Source: Bacteroidales bacterium (GTDB taxonomy: Bacteria > Bacteroidota > Bacteroidia > Bacteroidales > ML635J-15). Taken from it: 16,142 nucleotides of DNA. The notes below the pieces were generated by a model that was not told the DNA's origin, did no database searches, and was given only the letters and a program-made list of their open reading frames with translations. Shown in pieces: positions 6,748-13,756 of this stretch. The position numbers were made by a program, and so were the translations under genes. Every line of letters begins with the position of its first letter. The stretch's first letter is position 1. The stretch lies in the NCBI GenBank assembly GCA_028697515.1, contig JAQVEY010000012.1:1-16142 (forward strand), in the 5' to 3' direction.

Positions 6748-6755
6748 CAAAAGTA
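6748..6755 (-). promoter_or_regulatory. -7 box for the queA-type gene
   Basis: TACTTTTG on the minus strand, 16 bases before the ATG at 6731, fits TAnnTTTG. No clear TTTG at the expected upstream distance. It forms a divergent promoter pair with 6778-6809. Confidence 0.5.
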
Positions 6756-6777
6756 AGAAAAAGTTTTAAGTTCAGAT

Positions 6778-6809
6778 TTTGTGTTGAAATTTTGATGTTC
6801 ATACTTTTG
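6778..6809 (+). promoter_or_regulatory. Promoter of the DUF2027/Smr gene
   Basis: TTTG (6778-6781), 20 bases, then TACTTTTG (6802-6809) is a close match in sequence and spacing to the Bacteroidetes -33/-7 promoter. The ATG at 6844 follows after a leader of about 30 nt. Confidence 0.65.
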
Positions 6810-6843
6810 TTATTTGATAAATGTTTGATAAATAAATACCGAA

Positions 6844-7872
6844 ATGACAATTAATATAGGAGATAAAGTAAGATTTTTAAATGATGTAGGTGGTGGTGTA
6901 GTTGTACAAATTATTTCAAAATCTCAGGTGATGGTAAAGGATAATGATGATTTTGAATATCCTTTTCCTATTAACGAACTTGTTGTAGTTGAAAAATCAG
7001 CGCAGATAGTAAAGGAAAATAGCTCGAAACCAAATATAGAAACAAGTAGTACGATTATTAATAGTATAGGTAAATCTGAAAAACCTGAATTAAAAAATGA
7101 TAATATCACTGAACTTGTTTTTGCATTTATAAATAAATCAGAAATTGACGATTCGCAGTTTGAGTGTTATTTGATAAATGACTCTGATTATTATATATTT
7201 TATCATGTTGTTATAAGAGGTGAAAATGCTTATGAAAAGATAGATGCTGAAGTTATCGAACCAAATACAAAAATTCTGCTTGGAAATATTGACAGAGAAC
7301 AGATAAATAGCTCAAAAGAACTTATTGTGCAAATGTTGTTTTACAATCATCCTTATCAGACTTTGCATGAGTTGGTTGAGAGAAAAATTAAGATTGTTCC
7401 GTTGAAGTTTTTCCAATCTCACAATTTTGTTGAAAATGCGTATTTTGACGAAAAGGCATATTTGTTTGTTTTACTTAAAGAAGTCCAGGGACTTGGTAAT
7501 TCAATAAAAAATGACGATGATTTTGAAAGGTATATAGCCGAGAAAGAATCGCCCGAAGAGGATCTCTCAAAAAGGTTTAAGCAGAGGAAGGATGCTGTGA
7601 CAATTGAAGTTGATTTGCATATTAATCAATTAGTAGATTCTGTTATAGGTATGTCAAATGCTGAAATAATTCAGAAACAAATGGACGTTTTTCATAAAAC
7701 TATGACAGAAGCAATAGCTACAAAAGCTGCTAAAGTTATTCTGATTCATGGGATCGGAAATGGTACTTTGAAAGAAAAACTTAGAGAATCTATAACTCAG
7801 CAATATAAATTGGCGTTCGAAGATGCGTCATTTCGAGAATATGGTTTTGGAGCTACAATGGTAATTTTATAA
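6844..7872 (+). CDS. DUF2027 protein with C-terminal Smr domain
   Basis: The 342-residue protein begins with a small SH3-like barrel (IGDKVRFLNDVGGGVVVQI..., residues 3-50), then a low-complexity Ser/Asn/Lys linker (51-88). A beta-rich DUF2027 middle (89-190) follows, then an acidic helical linker and a C-terminal Smr domain (about 253-342). The Smr motifs are visible: EVDLHI (255-260), HGIGNGTLKEKLR (302-314) and the terminal YGFGATMVI (333-341). Smr domains bind and often nick nucleic acids, as in the C-terminus of MutS2 and in ribosome-rescue nucleases. The usual DLHG is DLHI here. No MutS part is attached. Bacteroidetes have a conserved family with this layout; its cellular role is not established. 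It has its own promoter and is followed by tRNA-Thr. Confidence 0.85.
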   Translation: MTINIGDKVRFLNDVGGGVVVQIISKSQVMVKDNDDFEYPFPINELVVVEKSAQIVKENSSKPNIETSSTIINSIGKSEKPELKNDNITELVFAFINKSEIDDSQFECYLINDSDYYIFYHVVIRGENAYEKIDAEVIEPNTKILLGNIDREQINSSKELIVQMLFYNHPYQTLHELVERKIKIVPLKFFQSHNFVENAYFDEKAYLFVLLKEVQGLGNSIKNDDDFERYIAEKESPEEDLSKRFKQRKDAVTIEVDLHINQLVDSVIGMSNAEIIQKQMDVFHKTMTEAIATKAAKVILIHGIGNGTLKEKLRESITQQYKLAFEDASFREYGFGATMVIL

Positions 7873-7885
7873 ATTCTGATATTTT

Positions 7886-7917
7886 TCTGTCCTAATAAAA
7901 GATTTATTATAATTTTG
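7886..7917 (+). promoter_or_regulatory. Promoter of tRNA-Thr
   Basis: TCTG (7886-7889), 20 bases, then TAATTTTG (7910-7917), ending 9 bases before the first base of the tRNA. This is the expected position for a -7 box of a transcript starting a few bases before 7927. Confidence 0.55.
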
Positions 7918-7926
7918 CAAACAATT

Positions 7927-7998
7927 GCCACCTTAGCTCAGAGGTAGAGCAGCTGTTTCGTAAACAGCAGGTCGCGGGTTCAAATCCCGTGGGTGGCT
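7927..7998 (+). tRNA. tRNA-Thr (anticodon CGU)
   Basis: A complete cloverleaf can be drawn by hand. The acceptor stem is GCCACCT (7927-7933) with GGGTGGC (7991-7997), ending in one U-G pair, with discriminator U at 7998. The D arm is 7936-7950 (GCTC...GAGC). The anticodon stem is GCTGT/ACAGC (7952-7956/7964-7968) with loop TTCGTAA, anticodon CGT at 7959-7961, which reads ACG. The T stem is GCGGG/CCCGT with loop TTCAAAT. No CCA is encoded, so it must be added after transcription. The length is 72 nt. Confidence 0.96.
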
Positions 7999-8007
7999 CT
8001 GAAAACG

Positions 8008-8030
8008 GAGTCGTTATAGCGGCTCTTTTT
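8008..8030 (+). terminator. Intrinsic terminator of tRNA-Thr
   Basis: GAGTCG (8008-8013) pairs with CGGCTC (8020-8025) through one G-U pair over a 6-base loop, followed by TTTTT (8026-8030). It begins 10 bases after the tRNA and touches the last codons of the convergent gene ending at 8029. Confidence 0.7.
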
Positions 8031-8766
8031 ATTTTACAATTACTTTTATTCTATCTGCAATTTTTAAAGCAGTTGTAAATGTGCTCAAATCAGTATATAG
8101 TTTCCCATCTGTACCAGCATAGTGTCCGTGACCAATTGGATTCATAATGTATTCTTCCATTAGATTTTTTGGGTCAATTGTTACCGCATACATTATTGAT
8201 GGTTGGCAAGAATTATGATATTCTGGAGATTCGGGAAATTTTGCGTTATGCCAAAAGTCGTTAAAATCCCATGCCTGATTTATTTCTAAAACTAAACGAA
8301 ATTTTCCATCAATCCTTTCGTTCGATTTTGTTGTTAATATAAAATCGCCTTTTGGCGTTGCTCCTGTATAGGCATCCACAACTGGATTTTCTGAATTAGG
8401 GATTGTTGCATCAACAGTTCTTTTATGAAGAAAATATGGTAAAGTGGCATGGTACATTTTTTCTCCTGCTTCCCACTTACCTGAACTTGGATCAGCATAT
8501 CTGTATATCCCAGTTGAAACTGCTTTTGTTACAAAAATCTCTTGCACAAATTTTTCATCCATAGTTTCAATCCAAATAGCAAAACTGGGATTATTATGAC
8601 CTTTGCCGGTTGTAAATTCAATTTCAAAAGTATAGCCTTTGCCATTTATATTTGCTTCAATTATTTCTTTTTCAGTTTTTTTTCTCTTACATGGTTCTTT
8701 GCCTATTGTTGCAAAAACTGAAACAGATATTGCTAGGATAATTACACTTATTATTGTTGTTTTCAT
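8029..8766 (-). CDS. Secreted DUF2271-like protein, partner of the TonB-dependent receptor
   Basis: The 245-residue product has a signal peptide (MKTTIISVIILAISVSVFA, 1-19) and is probably periplasmic. A beta-rich body contains NPSFAIWIETMDEKFVQEIF (59-78), which resembles the strand motif of DUF2271 (xVAVWIEDxxG). DAYTGATPKGDFILTTK (131-147), LEINQAWDFNDFW (160-172), SCQPSIMYAVTID (186-198) and a near-terminal IGHGHYAGTDGKLYTDLST (211-229) follow. I recall similar secreted Bacteroidetes proteins but no proven function. The TGAT (134-137) is like the flavinylated [S/T]GAT motif of FMN-binding domains. The His/Gly segment could bind metal. The gene begins 47 bases after the receptor gene ends, on the same strand, so they are probably co-transcribed. 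It ends against the convergent tRNA terminator. The DUF2271 call is by resemblance. Confidence 0.68.
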   Translation of the reverse strand: MKTTIISVIILAISVSVFATIGKEPCKRKKTEKEIIEANINGKGYTFEIEFTTGKGHNNPSFAIWIETMDEKFVQEIFVTKAVSTGIYRYADPSSGKWEAGEKMYHATLPYFLHKRTVDATIPNSENPVVDAYTGATPKGDFILTTKSNERIDGKFRLVLEINQAWDFNDFWHNAKFPESPEYHNSCQPSIMYAVTIDPKNLMEEYIMNPIGHGHYAGTDGKLYTDLSTFTTALKIADRIKVIVK

Positions 8767-8813
8767 CTTTCTTTTATTTTATCAATTTTAGTAACTTCAT
8801 TTATTTCTGTCCT

Positions 8814-11201
8814 CTAAAAGTCAATAATTATTCCTATGGTTGGAACAATTGTTCCACTTCCTTCGGAAGGAATTCTTCTTAACAGATAGTTATCTGGATT
8901 CTCTGGATCGTATTGCTTATTTCCGTTTAAATCCAAATTGGTATAGATATCCTGAGTTCCCGATTTGAAATTATAGGCATTCTGGATATCTATGTAAAAC
9001 TTTAAAGAACTCTTTTCAAAATTAAAACTTTTGTCAATTCGTAAATCCAGTTGATGAAATGTTTTAAATCTCACAGCATTTAGTTGAGAGTAATCGAAGT
9101 AGGGGCGGTTATTCAAATCCCAAGCAATAATATTTGAAGATGTTACGAGATCGTAGGGAGTATATGGAAGCCCTCCTGCAAAACGCCATTTTACACCAAT
9201 TCCCCAGTTATTTTTAAATTTTTTTGTAGTAGTAATTATAAAGATGTGTCTATTGTCCCATGAAGTAGAGACATATTTATCATCAGAATCTTTAAATTCA
9301 CTTACTGCAAATGTGTATGATGCTGTAAGATTCCAGTCGCCTTTAAATCTGTTTTGACTTAAAATCTCAAATCCATATGCATGACCTTGTCCCGAACTAA
9401 TGATTTCTTCATCGCCAAGAACACCGAAATCGACTGGCTTAAATGCGAGGACTAGAGAATCTTTAACCGAAAAAGGATAGTAATCATATATTTTGTAAAA
9501 ACCTTCGATGCTAATAGCAGATGTATTATTTGGCCTGTAAGCAAAACCACCAATTAAATGGTCTGCTTTAATATACTTTATTTCATTGTTTTTATTTACA
9601 AGCTCGTTGTTCTCGTCCCGATAACCAAGACTGGTGTATGAAGGAAGTAAATAATACCTTCCTGTGTTCATATTAATGCTTAATTTTTCCGTAATATCAA
9701 ATGACGCCGATAGTCGTGGCGATAATTGCTCTAATGGGTTGCTCATTGATTTTGAATATTCGTTCCCATCAATTCTTAAACCTGCAGATAAACTTAGTCT
9801 GTTTGAGATTATAGATTTTGAAACTTGTGCAAAAGCTCCATATTTAAACATATCAAAATTTGAATCATAACTTATTTCTTGCCGACCGAAAGGAGTATAT
9901 ATGTTTAAATATGAGTCGTTATAATATCTTGCATACTCAAAATTAATACCGTAATTGATGCGGTAGTTATTATCAGTTTTAAAAAAGTCTTCTATTCTAA
10001 ATTTATTTTCTGCTTCGAATGAAGAGTAATTATTTAGCAAATTTGTATCATCAATTATATTATCTCTATACTTGTAGTAACGATTATTTAGCATATTGCG
10101 ACTAGCGACATAAGTTGTATATCCTTTGTCTCTAAATTGTTTATAAACTGCACCCAATGTATATGTCCATTGCTCATACTCTGAAAGATAGCCAAGCAAA
10201 TATGATTGAAATTCAGTCGGCTCTGATATGTTTCTGTCTAATACATTGATATCGTATGCTCCAAGTCCAATAAATGTTATTTCGCTTCGGTCAGACAATT
10301 TGGTTTTTATTTTAAATTGCATATCGTTGAAAGTAGGTAAAAATGGCAAACCAATTAGTTGAAATAAGAAGTTTAAATATGATCTTCGCGCTGATAATAT
10401 ATAAGTTGTATTATCGCTAATTGGTCCATCAATAGTAAACGATAGTTCAGAAGCTCCGAGGCTTCCTCTGAATTTCATTTCTTCCTTATTACCATCAATT
10501 TGTTTAAAATTAAAAATTCCGCTCAAGGCGTTACCTCTATTTGCAGGGAAAGCACCTGAATAAAAGTCAACCTCTCTGATAAAGTCTGCATTTAATATGC
10601 CGTTTGTTCCTCCACTTGCACCTTGTGTTGCAAAGTGATTAATATTTGGTATTTCAATATCGTCAAGATAAAATTTGCTTTCGTTTGATGCTCCTCCACG
10701 TACTATTACATCGTTTCTATTTTGTCCGGGTATAGCAGCAACACCTGGTAAATTTTGAATTACTTTAGAAATGTCTCTATTTGCTCCAGGGGAGTTTTCA
10801 ATTTCAGATAAGCCAATATTTCTTAACGAGACTGGTGATTCTTCACTTTTTTTGTATGTCTGAGACACAATAGTTACCTCTGATAATGTTAATGCTGCTT
10901 CACGCATAGGAATATCAATTGTCGCTACTTTTCCGGAAGTGACTTGAATTTCTTGCGAAACGCGAGTCTCATAGCCCAATGAAGATACCGTTAACCTATA
11001 AATTCCCGGTTTTATAGCTGCCATAATAAAATTACCATCAAAATCTGACGTGGCTCCAATTTCAGTTCCTTCAATATATATGTTTGAAAAAGGCAAGGCT
11101 TCGTTGTTCAGTTCATTATATACTCTGCCTTTAATTTGCCCTGTCTGTGAGAATGTGTACGCTGACAAAAGGAAGAGTAGTGTGCTTAATATTATTTTCA
11201 T
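8814..11201 (-). CDS. TonB-dependent outer-membrane receptor with carboxypeptidase-like N-terminal domain
   Basis: The receptor imports a bound ligand across the outer membrane using TonB/ExbBD energy. A signal peptide (about residues 1-18, ...LLSAYTFSQ) precedes a CarboxypepD_reg-like domain (about 22-105, GQIKGRVYNELNNEALPFSN, SDFDGNF, SSLGYET). Next come a plug (about 122-225: ISKVIQNLPGV, DVIVRGG, YLDDIEIPN) and a long beta-barrel to the C-terminal aromatic end IIIDF. The frame extends to a TTG at 11207, but TTG-AAA-ATG makes the ATG at 11201 (795 residues) the better start and gives a normal signal peptide. There is no SusD-like gene beside it, so it is not a typical glycan SusCD pair. 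The neighbour at 8029 is the probable partner. Substrate unknown; iron, cobalamin or peptide are possible. Divergent from the permease at 11380. Confidence 0.93.
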   Translation of the reverse strand: MKIILSTLLFLLSAYTFSQTGQIKGRVYNELNNEALPFSNIYIEGTEIGATSDFDGNFIMAAIKPGIYRLTVSSLGYETRVSQEIQVTSGKVATIDIPMREAALTLSEVTIVSQTYKKSEESPVSLRNIGLSEIENSPGANRDISKVIQNLPGVAAIPGQNRNDVIVRGGASNESKFYLDDIEIPNINHFATQGASGGTNGILNADFIREVDFYSGAFPANRGNALSGIFNFKQIDGNKEEMKFRGSLGASELSFTIDGPISDNTTYILSARRSYLNFLFQLIGLPFLPTFNDMQFKIKTKLSDRSEITFIGLGAYDINVLDRNISEPTEFQSYLLGYLSEYEQWTYTLGAVYKQFRDKGYTTYVASRNMLNNRYYKYRDNIIDDTNLLNNYSSFEAENKFRIEDFFKTDNNYRINYGINFEYARYYNDSYLNIYTPFGRQEISYDSNFDMFKYGAFAQVSKSIISNRLSLSAGLRIDGNEYSKSMSNPLEQLSPRLSASFDITEKLSINMNTGRYYLLPSYTSLGYRDENNELVNKNNEIKYIKADHLIGGFAYRPNNTSAISIEGFYKIYDYYPFSVKDSLVLAFKPVDFGVLGDEEIISSGQGHAYGFEILSQNRFKGDWNLTASYTFAVSEFKDSDDKYVSTSWDNRHIFIITTTKKFKNNWGIGVKWRFAGGLPYTPYDLVTSSNIIAWDLNNRPYFDYSQLNAVRFKTFHQLDLRIDKSFNFEKSSLKFYIDIQNAYNFKSGTQDIYTNLDLNGNKQYDPENPDNYLLRRIPSEGSGTIVPTIGIIIDF

Positions 11202-11255
11202 TTTCAAATACTTTATATTAAATATTATTTCTGCTATATTACAAATTTTATCCTG

Positions 11256-11304
11256 ATTTGTTTAATTTTTAAACAAATTCTTAAATAATTTAATCATTAT
11301 TTAA
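11256..11304. promoter_or_regulatory. Two tandem AT-rich dyads in the divergent receptor/permease spacer
   Basis: ATTTGTTTA/TAAACAAAT (11256-11264/11270-11278) and TTAAATAAT/ATTATTTAA (11281-11289/11296-11304) are perfect 9-bp inverted repeats lying side by side. The second contains TAATCATTAT (11291-11300), like the right half of the Fur-box consensus, but its left half matches poorly. In so AT-rich a spacer chance dyads are common, so an operator role is tentative. The rest of 11202-11379 shows only the -7 box at 11368. Confidence 0.33.
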
Positions 11305-11367
11305 AGATTTATAATATTAAATTTATGTTAAAAACGATTTGATATTATAAATAACCGGATATTCATT

Positions 11368-11375
11368 TAATTTTG
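11368..11375 (+). promoter_or_regulatory. -7 box directly abutting the permease start
   Basis: TAATTTTG ends only 4 bases before the ATG at 11380, so the expected transcript start falls at or near the A of the start codon. The message would be leaderless, or another promoter is used. The nearest TTTG upstream (11338-11341) is 26 bases away, wider than usual. Confidence 0.42.
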
Positions 11376-11379
11376 TATT

Positions 11380-12621
11380 ATGCAAATACAGGGTTTAATA
11401 TTGGATAATATAAAGATATCGATAAATTCGATACGGTCAAATATGCTCCGGACAATTTTGACAGTACTGATAATAGCAATAGGTATTATGGCACTTGTGG
11501 GGATTCTTACAGCAGTAGATTCTATAAAAAACACTATTAGTTCTGAGTTTCTGAGGATGGGTGCTAATACATTTACTATACGCCAACAGCGAACAGGAAA
11601 TCATGGAGGAGGAGGAAGGAATGTAGAGAACTCCAGGATTAGTTATGAAGAAGCAATGATGTTTAAGAATAGTTTTGAATTTCCTTCATATATAAGTGTT
11701 TCAATAGGCTGTTCATGGACAGCTACTGTTAAATATCGAGACGAAAAGACCGATCCTAATATTGCTGTTATTGGTATAGACGAGACATATTTAATTACCA
11801 GTGGGAATGATATTGAACTTGGCCGTAATTTTAGTGCAACAGAGATTACATCGGGGGAGTACGTTATAATAATTGGGAGTGAATTGGCCAAGAATATATT
11901 CAATGTGGCTGAAAGTCCTTTGGAAAAGTTTATTTCTGTTGGAAATGTCCGTTATAGAGTTGTTGGAGTGCTTAAAGAAAAAGGCACAAGCTTTTCTGGA
12001 GATGGCGACAAAATCTGTTTTATTCCCTTAAACAATGCAAGGCAAAATTTTCCTTCGACTGAAAATAGTTTTCAAATAAGTGTGATGCCTTTTGATGCTA
12101 TTATGCTAGATTACGCTGTAGGAGAGGCAGAAGGATTATTTAGGAATGTTAGAAAGCTTACGGTTTATGATAAGAATAATTTTGATATTAGAAAAAGTGA
12201 TAGTCTTGCTAATATGCTTCTTGAAAATATATCTGTAGTAACTATTGGAGCTACAATAATAGGTCTAATTACGTTACTTGGTGCCTCAATAGGTTTAATG
12301 AATATAATGCTGGTTTCAGTTTCTGAAAGAACCAGAGAAATAGGTATTCGTAAAGCATTGGGGGCAAAATCTACTACTATTAAGCAACAGTTCCTTTTTG
12401 AATCTGTATTTATAGGTCAGCTGGGTGGGTTTTTAGGAATAGTTTTAGGTATTATAGCAGGAAATTTGATTACACTTATAACGGGTGGAGCTTTTATTAT
12501 CCCTTGGTTGTGGATAATTGTGGGAGTTGTTCTTTGTTTTGTAGTTGGAATAGCTTCAGGATATTTTCCTGCAGTAAAAGCTTCTAAACTCGATCCTATT
12601 GAAGCCTTACGGTATGAATAA
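11380..12621 (+). CDS. MacB/FtsX-type ABC transporter permease, no ATPase beside it
   Basis: The 413-residue inner-membrane protein has the four-helix FtsX/MacB layout: one helix near the N-terminus (about 24-46, MLRTILTVLIIAIGI), a large periplasmic MacB_PCD domain (about 47-283), and three C-terminal helices (about 285-315, 342-368, 373-397). The cytoplasmic loop SERTREIGIRKALGA (315-329), which couples to the ATPase, is intact, as is the final FPAVKASKLDPIEALRYE. Such permeases transmit ATP-driven movement to the periplasm for export of lipoproteins, peptides or toxic compounds (MacB, LolCE). No ATP-binding subunit or membrane-fusion protein lies next to it, so its partner must be encoded elsewhere. 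A Gly-rich patch (76-80) sits in the periplasmic domain. The start is the only reasonable ATG. A strong terminator follows. Confidence 0.9.
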   Translation: MQIQGLILDNIKISINSIRSNMLRTILTVLIIAIGIMALVGILTAVDSIKNTISSEFLRMGANTFTIRQQRTGNHGGGGRNVENSRISYEEAMMFKNSFEFPSYISVSIGCSWTATVKYRDEKTDPNIAVIGIDETYLITSGNDIELGRNFSATEITSGEYVIIIGSELAKNIFNVAESPLEKFISVGNVRYRVVGVLKEKGTSFSGDGDKICFIPLNNARQNFPSTENSFQISVMPFDAIMLDYAVGEAEGLFRNVRKLTVYDKNNFDIRKSDSLANMLLENISVVTIGATIIGLITLLGASIGLMNIMLVSVSERTREIGIRKALGAKSTTIKQQFLFESVFIGQLGGFLGIVLGIIAGNLITLITGGAFIIPWLWIIVGVVLCFVVGIASGYFPAVKASKLDPIEALRYE

Positions 12622-12654
12622 AAAAATGATGCAATTTTTGTTGCATCATTTTTT
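12621..12654. terminator. Bidirectional intrinsic terminator between the permease gene and gap
   Basis: A perfect 14-bp stem (AAAAAATGATGCAA, 12621-12634, with its complement at 12641-12654) closes a 6-base loop. T-runs follow on both strands. It begins at the last base of the permease stop codon and lies 20 bases past the gap stop, so it can end both convergent transcripts. Confidence 0.85.
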
Positions 12655-12674
12655 TTATTTTTAATTGTTGAAGT

Positions 12675-13679
12675 TTATAATAGTTTTGGAATAAGATCAA
12701 CAACTCTATTAGAATAACCCCATTCGTTATCATACCAAGTTAAGGTTTTAAGCATTCTGCCCTTAAGCATTGTGCAACCAGCGTCAAAGATTCCAGAATG
12801 AGAATTGTGAATAATATCAACAGATACAATAGGTTCTTCGGTATATTCAAGAATGCCTTTCAGCTTACCTTCTGCAGCAGTTTTTATCACTTTATGAACT
12901 TGCTCTATTGTTACATCTGTTTTAAGATTAACAACAAGGTCAACAGATGAACCCGTAGGGGTTGGAACTCTCATAGCCATACCGTCAAGTTTGCCATTAA
13001 GTTCAGGAATAACCTTACCAACAGCTTTAGCAGCTCCAGTTGTTGTTGGAATCTGAGATACAGCACAAGAACGAGCTCTTCTTAAATCTTTATGAGGGCC
13101 GTCAAGTATTATTTGATCGTTTGTGTATGAATGAATAGTTGTCATAAGACCTGATTCGATTCCAAAATTATCATTTAATATTTTCACAACCGGAGCCATA
13201 CAGTTAGTAGTACAAGAAGCATTTGATACACATTGTAGATCTGGAGTAATAATTTCTTCGTTAACACCAAGAACTATCATAGCATCAATAGTATCTTTTG
13301 CAGGAACAGTAAGAATTACTTTTTTTGCACCATTTTTTAGGTGATCACCATAACCACCTTTTGGACTTTCTTTGCTTGTAAATACCCCTGTTGATTCTAT
13401 TACAATATCAGGAACAGTTGCCCAAGGAATAAGTGCCGGATTTCTCTCAGCGCTCACTTTAAATTCCTTTCCTTCAACTATTAACGAGGTTTCATTATAA
13501 CTAATATTTCTATCAAATTTACCCTGTGTGGAATCATATTTTAATAGGTGTGCTAAGGTTTTAGTATCCGTTAGGTCATTAATTCCTACTATTTCGATAT
13601 TCTCACGGTCAATAGCAATTTTAAATACATTACGCCCGATTCGACCGAATCCATTAATTGCAACTTTAATTTTTGTCAT
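12675..13679 (-). CDS. gap: Glyceraldehyde-3-phosphate dehydrogenase, type I
   Basis: GAPDH oxidises glyceraldehyde 3-phosphate to 1,3-bisphosphoglycerate with NAD in the cytoplasm (glycolysis and gluconeogenesis). The 334-residue length is standard. The Rossmann fold starts INGFGRIGRNVFK (8-20), with Asp35 in GINDL favouring NAD over NADP. The active site is SNASCTTNC with Cys156. His183 in TTIHSYTNDQ is the catalytic base. RRARSCAVSQIPTTTGAAKA (200-219) lines the phosphate sites. MRVPTPTGS and WYDNEWGYS near the C-terminus are intact. It is monocistronic: its promoter lies at the end of the terminator of the upstream T9SS gene, and a strong bidirectional terminator follows. Confidence 0.98.
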   Translation of the reverse strand: MTKIKVAINGFGRIGRNVFKIAIDRENIEIVGINDLTDTKTLAHLLKYDSTQGKFDRNISYNETSLIVEGKEFKVSAERNPALIPWATVPDIVIESTGVFTSKESPKGGYGDHLKNGAKKVILTVPAKDTIDAMIVLGVNEEIITPDLQCVSNASCTTNCMAPVVKILNDNFGIESGLMTTIHSYTNDQIILDGPHKDLRRARSCAVSQIPTTTGAAKAVGKVIPELNGKLDGMAMRVPTPTGSSVDLVVNLKTDVTIEQVHKVIKTAAEGKLKGILEYTEEPIVSVDIIHNSHSGIFDAGCTMLKGRMLKTLTWYDNEWGYSNRVVDLIPKLL

Positions 13680-13701
13680 GACTTATAATTTTAATTTTAT
13701 G

Positions 13702-13709
13702 CAAATTTA
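13702..13709 (-). promoter_or_regulatory. -7 box of gap, next to an upstream terminator
   Basis: TAAATTTG on the minus strand, 22 bases before the ATG at 13679. It directly follows the T-run of the terminator at 13710-13738, so any -33 element would lie inside the terminator hairpin. No clean TTTG is seen there. Confidence 0.48.
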
Positions 13710-13738
13710 AAAAAAAAGCCTCAATAAAATGAGGCTTT
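13710..13738 (-). terminator. Intrinsic terminator of the T9SS Asp-box gene
   Basis: Read on the minus strand, AAAGCCTCA (13738-13730) pairs perfectly with TGAGGCTTT (13723-13715) over a 6-base loop, and a run of T follows to 13710. It lies 18 bases past the stop at 13757. Confidence 0.85.
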
Positions 13739-13756
13739 AAATCATTTTTAAAAATG

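Noticed and set aside
7826..7835. Match to the repeat end TCATTTCGA inside the Smr gene
   Set aside because: It is in-frame coding sequence (ASFREYG near the protein end) with no partner arm; chance.
7927..7998. tRNA-Thr as an integration (attB) site
   Set aside because: No integrase gene and no repeated copy of the tRNA 3' end is present nearby.
11202..11207. TTG start for the TonB-dependent receptor
   Set aside because: An ATG two codons later gives a normal signal peptide; TTG-AAA-ATG offers no advantage.
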